64,000 nt of DNA. It comes from Streptomyces orinoci. GTDB lineage: Bacteria > Actinomycetota > Actinomycetes > Streptomycetales > Streptomycetaceae. The stretch spans positions 126,439 to 190,438 of the forward strand of contig NZ_PHNC01000031.1 in NCBI RefSeq assembly GCF_003121295.1. Direction: 5' to 3'. The first letter of the stretch is position 1. Every line of letters starts with the position of its first letter. This document shows positions 17,563 through 26,255 of this stretch, in pieces. A program made the translations under genes and the position numbers. The notes beneath the pieces are model-generated. The model saw only the letters and a program-made list of their open reading frames with translations, was not told the origin of the DNA and did not search any database.

Positions 17563-18719
17563 CACAGCGCCTCCATCCGGGCAACCCACTTGGTCTGCAG
17601 GACGCCGGGCCGGTTCGGGGCGATGATCCGCGCCGGAAAGCCGTGGTCGGGCGAGAGCACCTCGCCGTTGAGGCGCAGGGCCAGGAGCGTGAGGGGATCG
17701 CGGGCGTAGGTATGGGGCATGATCATGACCCGGTAGGCACCGTGCTGCTGCAGGGAGGTCACCCGGACCAGAGCACCCTCCGGAGCACCGGCCCGGTCCA
17801 GCAGGTCGCGCACGCAAACCCCGGTCCAGCGGGCCGACTTGCTCCACCCCTCCACACAGGCGATGGGCAGCGTCACCTCCCGCTGCGGCATGGCACGCAG
17901 CTCGTCCAGGGTGAGCTCATACGGCTGAGGGCCGCCGACGTACAGCCGCCAGCCCCGCAGCGCCTGCGCGGTGATCCCGGCACGGGCCGCGGTGCGGTTG
18001 ACCGGCAGGCCCTGCTCGCCATGACCGGGGTGGCGGGGAGCGAGCAGATCGAGGCCCGCAAGCGGGGTGAACGACTGGCCGGCCGTGGTCAGCGTCACCG
18101 CCCCGACGGCGGCGCCCGTGGCAACCAGCAGCGCCCGGCGATCGACGGCGTCCTCGGCCGGCAGGGCGGCCGTCCCGGCCGACCGCCGCCGCCAATACGC
18201 CGTGATCTGCGGGTACTTGACGGCCACATGCAGCAGCAGGGAGCCGAACAGCAGCCAGCCGACGGCAAAATGCACGGGGACGAACGAGAACGGCCATGGG
18301 TACCACTGCGCGGTGTTGAACAGCCCCGAGAACAGTTCGAAGAGCGCCGAGGCCACCAGCACCGCGACCGACAGCCGCTCCAGGGCATGCGGCACCGAAC
18401 GCACCGGCGGCCGGACGAAGAGCCGCGGATAGACCGTCCACAACTTCACCAGCAGCAGGGGAATCGCCGCAATGCCACTCGCCACGTGCAGCCCCTGGGT
18501 GACCCGGTACCCCCACGCCGGGCGGCTGGGCAAGGCGTTCGCGAACACCGCCGGCGGGTGCTGCAGCACATGACTGACCAGCCCGGTCACAAAGCAGACG
18601 GTCAGCGCCGTCCCGAGCAGGCGGCCCACGGCGGTGGCCGTACGCGCATCGTGCAACCGGCCCGTGAACGAGGGGGACTTGAGCACGGGGAAGCGTGGGG
18701 AATACCTCATGCCCTCCAT
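17562..18719 (-). CDS. Molybdopterin-dependent oxidoreductase fused to a cytochrome-b-like membrane domain
   Basis: About 385 aa. The N-terminal half has four or five membrane helices with paired His suitable for heme (GLVSHVLQH, GLHVASG, HFAVGWLLFGSLLLHVA). An internal DRRALLVATGAAVGAVTL segment resembles a Tat-type anchor. The C-terminal half is the sulfite-oxidase-family Mo-cofactor domain, with the Mo-ligand Cys in LPIACVEGWSKSARW and DHGFPARIIAPNRPG. It likely oxidises or reduces a substrate outside the membrane and exchanges electrons with quinone through heme. Starts at 18719 or 18710 are both possible. It is co-transcribed with the four-helix gene. Confidence 0.82.
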   Translation of the reverse strand: MEGMRYSPRFPVLKSPSFTGRLHDARTATAVGRLLGTALTVCFVTGLVSHVLQHPPAVFANALPSRPAWGYRVTQGLHVASGIAAIPLLLVKLWTVYPRLFVRPPVRSVPHALERLSVAVLVASALFELFSGLFNTAQWYPWPFSFVPVHFAVGWLLFGSLLLHVAVKYPQITAYWRRRSAGTAALPAEDAVDRRALLVATGAAVGAVTLTTAGQSFTPLAGLDLLAPRHPGHGEQGLPVNRTAARAGITAQALRGWRLYVGGPQPYELTLDELRAMPQREVTLPIACVEGWSKSARWTGVCVRDLLDRAGAPEGALVRVTSLQQHGAYRVMIMPHTYARDPLTLLALRLNGEVLSPDHGFPARIIAPNRPGVLQTKWVARMEAL

Positions 18720-18823
18720 CACACCCCGGGCGGCGGGCCGAGACCGGCCCGAAGACCTTACGGAACGCGGACATCACCGCCGGGCGGCCCCGCATCCCCC
18801 CGCCCCGGTGCCAGGCTGAGCAT

Positions 18824-20266
18824 GTGATCACCCTGCCCCGCCGCCCCATTGCCGCCACAGCCGTCACCGTCGCATCCCTCACCGCACTCACCACGGTTCT
18901 CGCGACGGCCGTCCATGGCGACACCTATGTGACCGACCCCGCCGCCCTCACCGGCTGGTACGCGGCGGCCTGGGCGCTGTTCGGCGTGGCCGCATGGACA
19001 CTGCGACGGGTACCGGCCCGCCATGTCGCCCCCCTGGTGCTGGCCGGGTCCATGGCGGTGGCGGTGAGCGGGCTGGCCGCCGAACCTCGCACCAGCTCCG
19101 ACATGTACCGCTACGCATGGGACGGCCGGGTGCAGGCCGCGGGCATCTCCCCGTACGACCACGCACCCGGCGACCCGGCCCTGGCCCGGCTGCGCGACGA
19201 CTGGCTGTTCCCCCGGGGCGCGGAGTGCGCACGCCCCGAGCGGTTCACGGTCGCCCCGGCGGCAGCCCAGCAGTCGGGTGCGGCAGCCTGCACACGCATC
19301 AACCGCCCTGCCGTACACACGATCTACCCACCCATTGCCGAGGGGTACTTCCTGCTCGTCCACTACCTCTCACCACCCGGGGCACGCCACAAACCGTTCC
19401 AAGTGGGCGGAGCCATCCTGTCCGTTGCCGTCTCCGCCCTCCTGCTCGCCGCCCTGCGCCGCCGCGGCCGCGCCCACTGGGCCGCCTACTGGGCCTGGTC
19501 GCCCGCGATCGCCTTCGAGGCGGTCAACAACGCCCATATCGACGCGCTCACCGCGCTCTTCACCGTCGCGGGCCTGACGGCGGCCTGTGCACGCCCGACC
19601 CGCGGCGGCAGCCTGATCGGCGCGGGCATCGCCACCAAGCTCCTGCCCGCCGTCGTCCTCCCCGGCGCCCTCGGCGGCTCACGAGGCACGCTCCGGCGGG
19701 CCCTCACCCTCCTGCTGCCGGCGGCAGCGGTCACCGCCCTCGCCTACCTGCCCTATCTCCTGGTCTCGCACGGCTCGGTCCTCGGCTACCTCGGCGGCTA
19801 CGCCCAGGAAGAGGGATACGACGACCCGACCGTCAAGAACCGCTACGCCCTTCTCCGGCTCGTCCTCCCGCCCTCCTGGGCCCAGCCCGCGGTCCTGGCC
19901 GTCATGGCCTCGGCGGTGGCGTACGTGCTGTGGCGCGGCGACCCGGAACGGCCGTGGCGGGGCGGCCTCCTGGTGACGGGCGCCGCTTTCCTCCTCACCA
20001 CCCCCGGCTACTCCTGGTATGCGCTCCTCCTCGTCGCCCTGGTGGCGCTCGACGGGCGCTGGGAATGGCTCACCGTCGCGATGGCGGGGGCGGCCAAGTA
20101 CATCGGGGGCCGGGCCGTCGCCGACCCCAACCTCCTGGGAACGGCGGCCTACTGTGTGGCCGGCGCCGCAGTGCTCACGGGATGGCTCAGGCGCCGCTGG
20201 GGAGCACACGCGAACTCCGTCATGCCCTCCTCGAAGCCCACCCGCGGCTGCCAGCCGAGCGCCTGA
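18824..20266 (+). CDS. GT87/DUF2029-type polyprenyl-phosphate glycosyltransferase (membrane)
   Basis: A 480-aa integral membrane protein with about ten helices. An acidic motif lies in the first loop (SSDMYRYAWDGRVQAAGISP), as in the GT-C mannosyltransferases of mycobacteria that use polyprenyl-phosphate-mannose. Later blocks include NNAHIDALTALF and GIATKLLPAVVLP. It likely adds a sugar outside the membrane using the lipid donor made by a GT2 enzyme such as the neighbouring one; this link is inferred. GTG 18824 has a weak ribosome site. Its last 118 bases overlap the convergent epimerase gene. Confidence 0.8.
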   Translation: MITLPRRPIAATAVTVASLTALTTVLATAVHGDTYVTDPAALTGWYAAAWALFGVAAWTLRRVPARHVAPLVLAGSMAVAVSGLAAEPRTSSDMYRYAWDGRVQAAGISPYDHAPGDPALARLRDDWLFPRGAECARPERFTVAPAAAQQSGAAACTRINRPAVHTIYPPIAEGYFLLVHYLSPPGARHKPFQVGGAILSVAVSALLLAALRRRGRAHWAAYWAWSPAIAFEAVNNAHIDALTALFTVAGLTAACARPTRGGSLIGAGIATKLLPAVVLPGALGGSRGTLRRALTLLLPAAAVTALAYLPYLLVSHGSVLGYLGGYAQEEGYDDPTVKNRYALLRLVLPPSWAQPAVLAVMASAVAYVLWRGDPERPWRGGLLVTGAAFLLTTPGYSWYALLLVALVALDGRWEWLTVAMAGAAKYIGGRAVADPNLLGTAAYCVAGAAVLTGWLRRRWGAHANSVMPSSKPTRGCQPSA

Positions 20267-21237
20267 CGCAGCCGACGCGACGTCGCCGTGATGTGCCGGA
20301 CATCGCCCAACCGGTACTCGCCGGTGACCACGGGTTCGGGACCCCCGCATGCCGCACTGAGCACCCGGGCCATCTCCCCGATCGTGCGTGGCGCGTCGCT
20401 GCCGCAGTTGAACGCCTCGAAGCCGCCCGCCGCGTGCGAGCCGAGCGCTTCCAGGGCCAGGACGTTGGCCATGGCCACATCGCGGACATGGACGAAGTCC
20501 CTGCGCTGCCGCCCGTCTTCGAAGACCCGCGGCGCCTCGCCGCGCGCCAGGGCGGAGCGGAAGAACGACGCGACGCCGGCGTACGGGGTGTCGCGCGGCA
20601 TGCCGGGCCCGTAGACGTTGTGGTACCGCAGCGACACCGCACGGCCGCCCGTCGCCCGGGCCCAGGACCGCGCCAGGTGTTCCTGGGCCAGCTTGGTCAC
20701 CGCATACACGTTGCGCGGGTCCATGGCGGCGTCCTCGCTCACCAGGCCGGGCACGAGCTCTCCGCCGCAGTGCGGGCACCGGGGCTCGAAGCGGCGGGCC
20801 GCCAGATCCCCGGCCCGCCGGGGACCTGGGCGCACGGGACCGTGCTCCGGGCAGTCGTAACGGCCCTCGCCGTAGACCACCATGGACCCCGCCAGCACAA
20901 GACGGTCCACCCCCGCCTCCGCCATCGCGGCCAACAGCACTGCGGTGCCATGGTCGTTGCAGCTCACATAGGCAGGCGTGTCCGCGAAGTCCTTGCCGAG
21001 TCCGACCATCGCGGCCTGGTGGCAGACCGCATCGACGCCGCCCAACGCCCGGGCGACTTCGGCGGGGTTCCGTACATCCGCCTCGAGGCAGGCAACGCCC
21101 TCCGGCAGAGTCGGCCGCACCGGATGGACGGCCGGCAGCAGGGCGTCGAGGACGACGGGGTCGTGTCCCCGCTCGAGCAGGGCGGCAACAATGTGCGAGC
21201 CGATGAAGCCCGCCCCTCCTGTGACAAGTACGCGCAT
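20149..21237 (-). CDS. NAD-dependent epimerase/dehydratase with a zinc-knuckle insert
   Basis: A 362-aa extended SDR enzyme. It shows the NAD-binding GGAGFIGSH, the catalytic Tyr-x-x-x-Lys in NVYAVTKLAQEH, and RYHNVYGPGMP. An unusual insert around residues 130-160 contains YDCPEHGP and RCPHCGGEL, with three or four Cys that could bind zinc. The enzyme probably makes or alters an NDP-sugar for the neighbouring glycosyltransferases. Its 3' end overlaps the convergent glycosyltransferase gene by 118 bases. Confidence 0.88.
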   Translation of the reverse strand: MRVLVTGGAGFIGSHIVAALLERGHDPVVLDALLPAVHPVRPTLPEGVACLEADVRNPAEVARALGGVDAVCHQAAMVGLGKDFADTPAYVSCNDHGTAVLLAAMAEAGVDRLVLAGSMVVYGEGRYDCPEHGPVRPGPRRAGDLAARRFEPRCPHCGGELVPGLVSEDAAMDPRNVYAVTKLAQEHLARSWARATGGRAVSLRYHNVYGPGMPRDTPYAGVASFFRSALARGEAPRVFEDGRQRRDFVHVRDVAMANVLALEALGSHAAGGFEAFNCGSDAPRTIGEMARVLSAACGGPEPVVTGEYRLGDVRHITATSRRLRQALGWQPRVGFEEGMTEFACAPQRRLSHPVSTAAPATQ

Positions 21238-21562
21238 ATTTCGACGCTAAGGCCGGTCCCGGCCGCGCCGTGGCGGTGCGCGCAGCACGTCATCACCTCG
21301 TAAGACCTGGGCGTGGAGATGGCGCGGCGACGACAGGATCGGGGAAGAGTGGACTCTTCCCCTGCCGACATGGCGCTGGGCGGACCACATCCGTAGCGGT
21401 CGGGCAGCCGACGGCCCGCAGACGCGCCGTCACCGACAGCCCGTACGGTCGGTTCCGGTCGGCGTGATCCGTGCCGCGCCGGGGCGCGGCGTTCCGCGGG
21501 CCCCGACTGCGTCATCCGTCCTCCTCGGCCCGACCGTTGCCCATGCCAGGGCGTCCACAGGG
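21238..21562. other. 325-bp intergenic stretch without a supported gene
   Basis: The region upstream of the epimerase and downstream of the first carbonic anhydrase holds only unsupported frames on both strands. No RNA gene, repeat or strong hairpin is seen. It should contain the epimerase promoter. Confidence 0.5.
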
Positions 21563-22204
21563 TCAGGATGCGGAGGTGGCGGGGGTGTCGATGCCGCGGG
21601 CGGAGACGGGGTGGGCGCTGCCGTCGGCGAGGCGGTAAGTCAGGCCCACCACGGCGGCCTTGCCGTCGGCGACGCGTTCGGCGAGCACCCGGGAGCGGTC
21701 CAGCAGCAGATCGACGGTGTGCCGAGTGTGCTCGGCGATGATGTCCTCATCGGCGGTGAGGCCGGCGGCGCGGGCGGCGAGCACGCTGGGGGTGACGCGT
21801 TCGATGACGTCGCGCACAAATCCGCCGGCGCTGACGCCTTCCTCCAGGGCGGCGCGGGTGGCGCCGACCGCGCCGCACGCATCGTGCCCGAGGACCACGA
21901 CCAGGGGGCAGTCCAGCACACTCACCCCGTACTCGATGCTCCCCAGCACCTCCGGGCCCATCACATGACCGGCGGTGCGGACCACGAACAGGTCTCCCAG
22001 CCCGCGGTCGAAGATGATCTCGGCGGCCAGCCGGGAGTCGGAGCAGCCGAACAGCACGGCGAACGGCTTCTGGACCGGTGCGGTCTCGGCGCGGCGTGCG
22101 GCGTCCTGGTTGGGGTGCTGCGGCGCCCCGGAGAGGAAGCGCTGGTTACCGTCCAGCAGTATCCGCAGAGCTTCGTCCGGGGTCGGCGTTGAGACGTTGG
22201 TCAT
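21563..22204 (-). CDS. Beta-carbonic anhydrase (copy 1)
   Basis: A 213-aa beta-class carbonic anhydrase, hydrating CO2 to bicarbonate in the cytoplasm. The zinc ligands and dyad are visible in FGCSDSRLAAE and VLGHDACGAV. ATG 22204 begins MTNVSTPTPDEALRILL. It is about 75% alike by eye to the copy at 22840-23475, and the two are divergently arranged around a pseudogene. Confidence 0.92.
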   Translation of the reverse strand: MTNVSTPTPDEALRILLDGNQRFLSGAPQHPNQDAARRAETAPVQKPFAVLFGCSDSRLAAEIIFDRGLGDLFVVRTAGHVMGPEVLGSIEYGVSVLDCPLVVVLGHDACGAVGATRAALEEGVSAGGFVRDVIERVTPSVLAARAAGLTADEDIIAEHTRHTVDLLLDRSRVLAERVADGKAAVVGLTYRLADGSAHPVSARGIDTPATSAS

Positions 22205-22315
22205 GACCGCACCGTACGTCCCGGCCCGGCCCACTGCACAGTGGGGTCGGACTGCCGGCCATCAGGGCTCGCGGCCACGCTGCCGTCGCGGTCCGGCACC
22301 CGGCCGGAGCCAGGC

Positions 22316-22586
22316 TCAGGGCCGCTGGAGGGCGGGGATGGCCTTGCGGAGCTGTTCGATGCGGAGCGTGCCCTTGCGCCGCAGCAGCGGAACGTCGCCG
22401 GTGATGTCCACGATCGAGGACGACACCGCACCGGGCGTCGGGGGAACCGACAAGCACGGGCGAGGGCATGGGGCGGCCCCGGCCCTCGGGACGCCGCACC
22501 CCGGCGACCGCCTCGCGATCGAAGGCATCGGCGCCGACGCCGTACACGGTGCCGGTCGGCAGCACCACCAGCTCGCTCCCGCGCGC
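22316..22586 (-). pseudogene. Remnant of L-threonylcarbamoyladenylate synthase (TsaC/YwlC/Sua5)
   Basis: Two pieces in different frames resemble this tRNA t6A-synthesis enzyme. The N-terminal piece reads LVVLPTGTVYGVGADAFD and ends MPSPVLVGS. After a frame change near 22440 the C-terminal piece reads SSIVDITGDVPLLRRKG and ends RKAIPALQRP. The roughly 100 residues normally between them are missing. It is therefore an internally deleted, frameshifted copy and cannot make an active enzyme. An intact copy must exist elsewhere, because the function is essential. Confidence 0.75.
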
Positions 22587-22839
22587 AGTCCGCCGGCGTA
22601 CTCCGATGCGTCGGGCAGCCCGGCCGCCACCGTCCGTCCCCCGGTTGCCGCGGCGCTGCCCCCTCGGCCGGCACGGTGTAGCTCTTTCCCACACCCGGGA
22701 CGGCGCCCGGATACACCTGCGGCCGTACGCGACCCACCCTGCGGCCACTGCCGGTGCCGTGCCGGCGATCGTGGCGCCGGTGCCCGGGCCCGCACGGACC
22801 CGGGTGGCGAAAGCCGCATTTCCGCCATAGTTTGCGGTT

Positions 22840-23475
22840 ATGGCGGACGCCGCGATGCCGACTCCCGGGCAAGCCTTCGAGATGCTGCTGGCCGGCAACC
22901 ACCGGTTCGCCTCGGGCACCCCGCACCACCCGAATCAGGACGCCGCCCGCCGGGCCGAGACGGCGCCTGGTCAGCGTCCCTTCGCGGTGCTGTTCGGCTG
23001 CTCCGATTCCCGGCTGGCCGCCGAGATCATCTTCGACCGGGGGCTGGGAGACCTGTTCGTGGTGCGCACGCTGGGCCACGTGGTGGGGGCGGAGGACCTG
23101 GGCAGCATCGAGTTCGGGGTGAGGGTGCTGGGCTGTCCGCTGGTGGTGGTCCTCGGCCATGACGAATGTGGCGCCGTAGCCGCTGCCCGGGCCACGGTGG
23201 AGGAAGGTACCGCCGGGGAGGGGTACGTACGGGACGTGATCGACCGGGTGACCCCCAGTGTGCTGGCCGCACGCGCCGCCGGCCTGCACAAGGACCGCGA
23301 CCTCGTCGCCATGCACGTCCGGCGCACCGTGGACCTGCTGCTTGAGCGGTCCCAGATCCTGGCCGAACAGGTCGCCGCCGGACGAGCGGCGGTGGTGGGC
23401 ATGTTCTACCTTCTGGCCGGCGGCACCACCCATCTGATCGCGGCCCGCGGCCTGTCGGCGGACGCGGCTGCCTGA
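22840..23475 (+). CDS. Beta-carbonic anhydrase (copy 2)
   Basis: A 211-aa beta-carbonic anhydrase with zinc motif FGCSDSRLAAE and VLGHDECGAV. It begins MADAAMPTPGQAFEMLL and is closely similar to the divergent copy at 21563-22204, including runs identical at the DNA level. No strong ribosome site is visible. The pair looks like a local inverted duplication. Confidence 0.92.
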   Translation: MADAAMPTPGQAFEMLLAGNHRFASGTPHHPNQDAARRAETAPGQRPFAVLFGCSDSRLAAEIIFDRGLGDLFVVRTLGHVVGAEDLGSIEFGVRVLGCPLVVVLGHDECGAVAAARATVEEGTAGEGYVRDVIDRVTPSVLAARAAGLHKDRDLVAMHVRRTVDLLLERSQILAEQVAAGRAAVVGMFYLLAGGTTHLIAARGLSADAAA

Positions 23476-23669
23476 CTGGTTCCGGCCGCCTGACCGGCCG
23501 ACCGGACAAGGCGGTCAGTCGTGGCCCCGGCGGCGTGCGGCCGCTCCGCTCGCCAAGTACGCACGCGCGCCGGGATGATGACGTTGATGTGCGGGGGTGC
23601 CGCGAGTCCTCGCTCAGGGGTCCAACGCGGGCGTAGTCAAGGGAAGGCACTTCGCCTGCGGTCGGGTCG

Positions 23670-23887
23670 ATCCAGCTGGGCGTGGACGAGCCGTTCCGCG
23701 GGCGCGGCGTTGGGCGGGCCCTGGTGATGGCGCTTGCCGACATGGCGCGGCAGCGGAGTTGCTACGGCATGTGGACATCACGGACGAGGACAACGCAGCG
23801 GCACGAGCGACTCACCGCCGTGCCGGCGGCATCCCGGAACCGGAAGAGGAGCAAGTGGTGCTCGTCTGGGCCTTCGACCAGGAGTAG
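23670..23887 (+). pseudogene. Frameshifted GNAT acetyltransferase fragment
   Basis: One frame reads QLGVDEPFRGRGVGRALVMA, the acetyl-CoA-binding motif A of GNAT enzymes, and continues to CYGMW. Near 23772 the likeness moves to another frame that reads ITDEDNAAARATHRRAGG and ends VVLVWAFDQE at the TAG. The pattern recalls the aminoglycoside 3-N-acetyltransferase-like GNAT group. The N-terminal half is absent, so this is a decayed gene. Confidence 0.7.
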
Positions 23888-24014
23888 TTCCACACGGTGA
23901 AGTGGTCCGGCGGCGGGCCCGGATGGCGCTGCCGACCGCTCAGCGGAGGAACGTGGCGAAGGGCGCGAGGGGAGCCCGACTTGGGCTACCTCACCACTGC
24001 ACTCGACGTGCCGT

Positions 24015-24732
24015 TCAACGCGCCCGGATGGCGAGGAACGGCGGCAGCCCGGCCCGTTGTGGTTGTGCGGCCGCGAGTCCGGCATTCGGGATCGGCTCGG
24101 TGATGGCTTCCAGGACGAAACCGTGGCGGAGCAAGGACGTCAAGTACGTGGACAGCGTTCGGTGTTGGTTGCCGGCCCGGCGGGCGCCCTCAGGGTTGTC
24201 CGAGCGCCAGAACCCTTCGGCGAGGTAGTCGCCGACGACCCGACGGGCGGCGCCATCGGCGGTCCGCGTCCAAGTGGCGTGCGGCGCTTCGAAGCAGGGG
24301 TGCGGGATGGTGAGGACGAGCGAGCCCCCCCACCGTCAGCACGCGCCGTACGGCCAGGAGCGCGGCCTCGAGGTCGGGAACGTTGTTCAGGGACAGCCCG
24401 GCAGTCACCCAATCCACCGAGTCGGCGGCGACCGTGCTCAGTACGCATCCGTCGTCAACCGAGTAGATCACTGTGCCGGGCCGCGCTGCCCCTGCGGCCC
24501 TCGCGTGTTCGATCATGCGCGGTGAGGGGTCGATGCCCACAACCGAGGCCCCGCGCTTGGCCACTGCGCGGGCAATGATGCCTTCACCGCAGCCGAGGTC
24601 GAGAACACGATGGCCGCCGAGCTCCTCGGGGAGGTGCTCAAGCAGAACCTCACGGTTGAAGTCGTGCATCGCGGAGCCGGCCCGCAGCAGTGCCGCGTAC
24701 CAGTCGGCGATGGTGTCCCAGGAGTCACTCAT
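24015..24732 (-). pseudogene. Class I SAM methyltransferase broken by a +1 shift in a G7 tract
   Basis: The frame from ATG 24732 reads MSDSWDTIADWYAALLRAGS, motif I VLDLGCGEGIIARAVAKRGA and VGIDPSPRMIEHAR. At a run of seven Cs on the plus strand (24325-24331) the frame moves by one base. Read as six, the protein would continue VGGSLVLTIPHPCFEAPHA and end PPFLAIRAR at 24015, a normal 238-aa methyltransferase. As sequenced the product would be 181 aa with a nonsense tail. This could be a real mutation, phase variation or a sequencing error. Confidence 0.8.
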
Positions 24733-24841
24733 GCTGCACCGTAAGTCGCACCAAGCGTCACGCCCAGCCGGAACCGGCTCCGTCTGCCGCCCGGAACTGC
24801 GGCGCTCCATGGCCGACCAGCCCGTGGAAAACCATTGCTGC

Positions 24842-24862
24842 ATATATCGACGACCGGTATAT
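24842..24862. promoter_or_regulatory. Inverted repeat, probable PadR operator
   Basis: ATATATCG, a 5-base spacer, then CGGTATAT form an 8-bp dyad with one mismatch. It ends 9 bases before the ATG of the PadR regulator. AT-rich dyads beside padR-like genes are typical autoregulatory operators. Confidence 0.6.
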
Positions 24863-24871
24863 ATTGATCAC

Positions 24872-25234
24872 ATGACTCAACGCCCCATGCAGGAGCCGAC
24901 ATTGCTGCTCCTGACCGCCCTGAGCGACCAGCCACGGCATGGGTACGCGATCACTCAGGAAGTCCTCGCCATCTCCGGCGGCCGGGTGCGGCTTCGGGCC
25001 GGCACCCTGTACGCCGCCCTTGACCGGCTGGTCGGCGAGGGGCTGATCGAGGTCTACCGCGAGGAGATCGTCGATGGCCGGACGCGGCGTATCTACACCC
25101 TCACCGGCGATGGGCGGGTACGCCTGGCCAACGAGGCCGAGCGGCTGTACGCCACGGCCCGCGAGGCCCGGCGCCGGCTGGGCATCGCCGCCCGGCCCGG
25201 CTTCGGACCGGCGCCGAAGGGGGCGACCGCGTGA
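24872..25234 (+). CDS. PadR-family transcriptional regulator
   Basis: A 120-aa winged-helix regulator with the PadR pattern LLLLTALSDQPRHGYAI, RAGTLYAALDRLVGEGLIE and RRIYTLTGDG. It probably represses itself and the following membrane gene from the dyad at 24842-24862. The stop overlaps the next gene's GTG (GTGA), so the two proteins are co-translated, the usual layout of PadR/permease-prefix pairs. Confidence 0.9.
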   Translation: MTQRPMQEPTLLLLTALSDQPRHGYAITQEVLAISGGRVRLRAGTLYAALDRLVGEGLIEVYREEIVDGRTRRIYTLTGDGRVRLANEAERLYATAREARRRLGIAARPGFGPAPKGATA

Positions 25235-26151
25235 ATCCGCGCCCCAGGGCCCTGGCGCTCTACCCCCGCGCCTACCGCACCGCGCATGGCGCGGAGATAG
25301 CCGACCACTTCGCCGAGTCCACCGCGAGCGCGCCGCGGTCCGAACGCTGGCGCGAGGAAGCCGACTTGGCGAGCCATGCCCTGCGCCTGCGGCTCCGGCT
25401 GGCCTCGGACCACTCCGGCGGCCGGATGCTGGCCGCGGCCGCTCCATACGCCGTGCTCGGGGCAGCGATACCCGCCGTACTCGGCCTGGCCCAGTATGTG
25501 TTGCTGCTGACGCGGCCGTCCCTGCCGCCACACCTGCCCCATGGCATCCCGCTGGCGCTGCGGATGGCCGGGGACCTGGTCCTGGCGGTGGCCGGCCTCG
25601 CCGCAGTGGGCGGACGCTGGCGCGCCGCGCGTTGGCTGATGCTCCTCGGCGTCCTGGGCCTGCAGGCCCTGTGGGCCGTACACGGCATCTACCGGCTCGA
25701 GGACCACAGCCGTCCGGTGGCGCTCGCCATCGCCCTGGCCCTGGCGCTCGGCTGCCCGCCCGACACCCCGCCGGTCGGACGCGGCCAACGCGGGCGAATG
25801 GCCGCCTTCACCGCCCTCGTCCTGCTTCCCCCGCTGGCGCTGCTGCTGTCGGGAGACCTGGGTTCGCCCTATGCCTTCGCCGGCTATGTGCTGCCGCTGC
25901 TGGTGCTCTCCGTGCTGCTGGCCGTCGAAGGTGCCCGCTCGGCCACGCCGATGGCCCACGCCACCGGTCTGGCCTTGTCGGCACTGCCCTGGCTGGCCTT
26001 CCACGTGGAGGTCGTGCGCCGGAACGGTGCGGGCGCGCTGGTCATCCTGGGCGGCTGCCTCAGCATGCTCGCGGTGGGCTCCCTGGTCGCCTGGGGGCTG
26101 CGCCAAGGCCCGGTCAACGGCGAGCAGGACGGCGGCAGTCGGAGCGCATGA
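25231..26151 (+). CDS. Multi-spanning membrane protein co-translated with PadR
   Basis: A 306-aa protein. The N-terminal 65 residues are soluble and resemble the sensor/prefix segment found in PadR-linked membrane proteins (LYPRAYRTAHGAEIADHFAE). About seven hydrophobic helices follow. Its function is unknown; proteins with this prefix often work with ABC permeases or respond to membrane stress. The GTG start overlaps the padR-like stop. Confidence 0.75.
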   Translation: MNPRPRALALYPRAYRTAHGAEIADHFAESTASAPRSERWREEADLASHALRLRLRLASDHSGGRMLAAAAPYAVLGAAIPAVLGLAQYVLLLTRPSLPPHLPHGIPLALRMAGDLVLAVAGLAAVGGRWRAARWLMLLGVLGLQALWAVHGIYRLEDHSRPVALAIALALALGCPPDTPPVGRGQRGRMAAFTALVLLPPLALLLSGDLGSPYAFAGYVLPLLVLSVLLAVEGARSATPMAHATGLALSALPWLAFHVEVVRRNGAGALVILGGCLSMLAVGSLVAWGLRQGPVNGEQDGGSRSA

Positions 26152-26255
26152 CGCGCCGCGTCGCACCGCGCATGACGCACCGTTTCCGTCCCTCCCCTGC
26201 CCATGCTGAAACTTGCCGGTACATACCGGCACACACCGAAAGCCGACGCCCGCTT

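Noticed and set aside
23027..23743. 238-aa minus-strand frame
   Set aside because: It is antisense to the second carbonic anhydrase, and its N-terminus is low-complexity Arg/Pro sequence.
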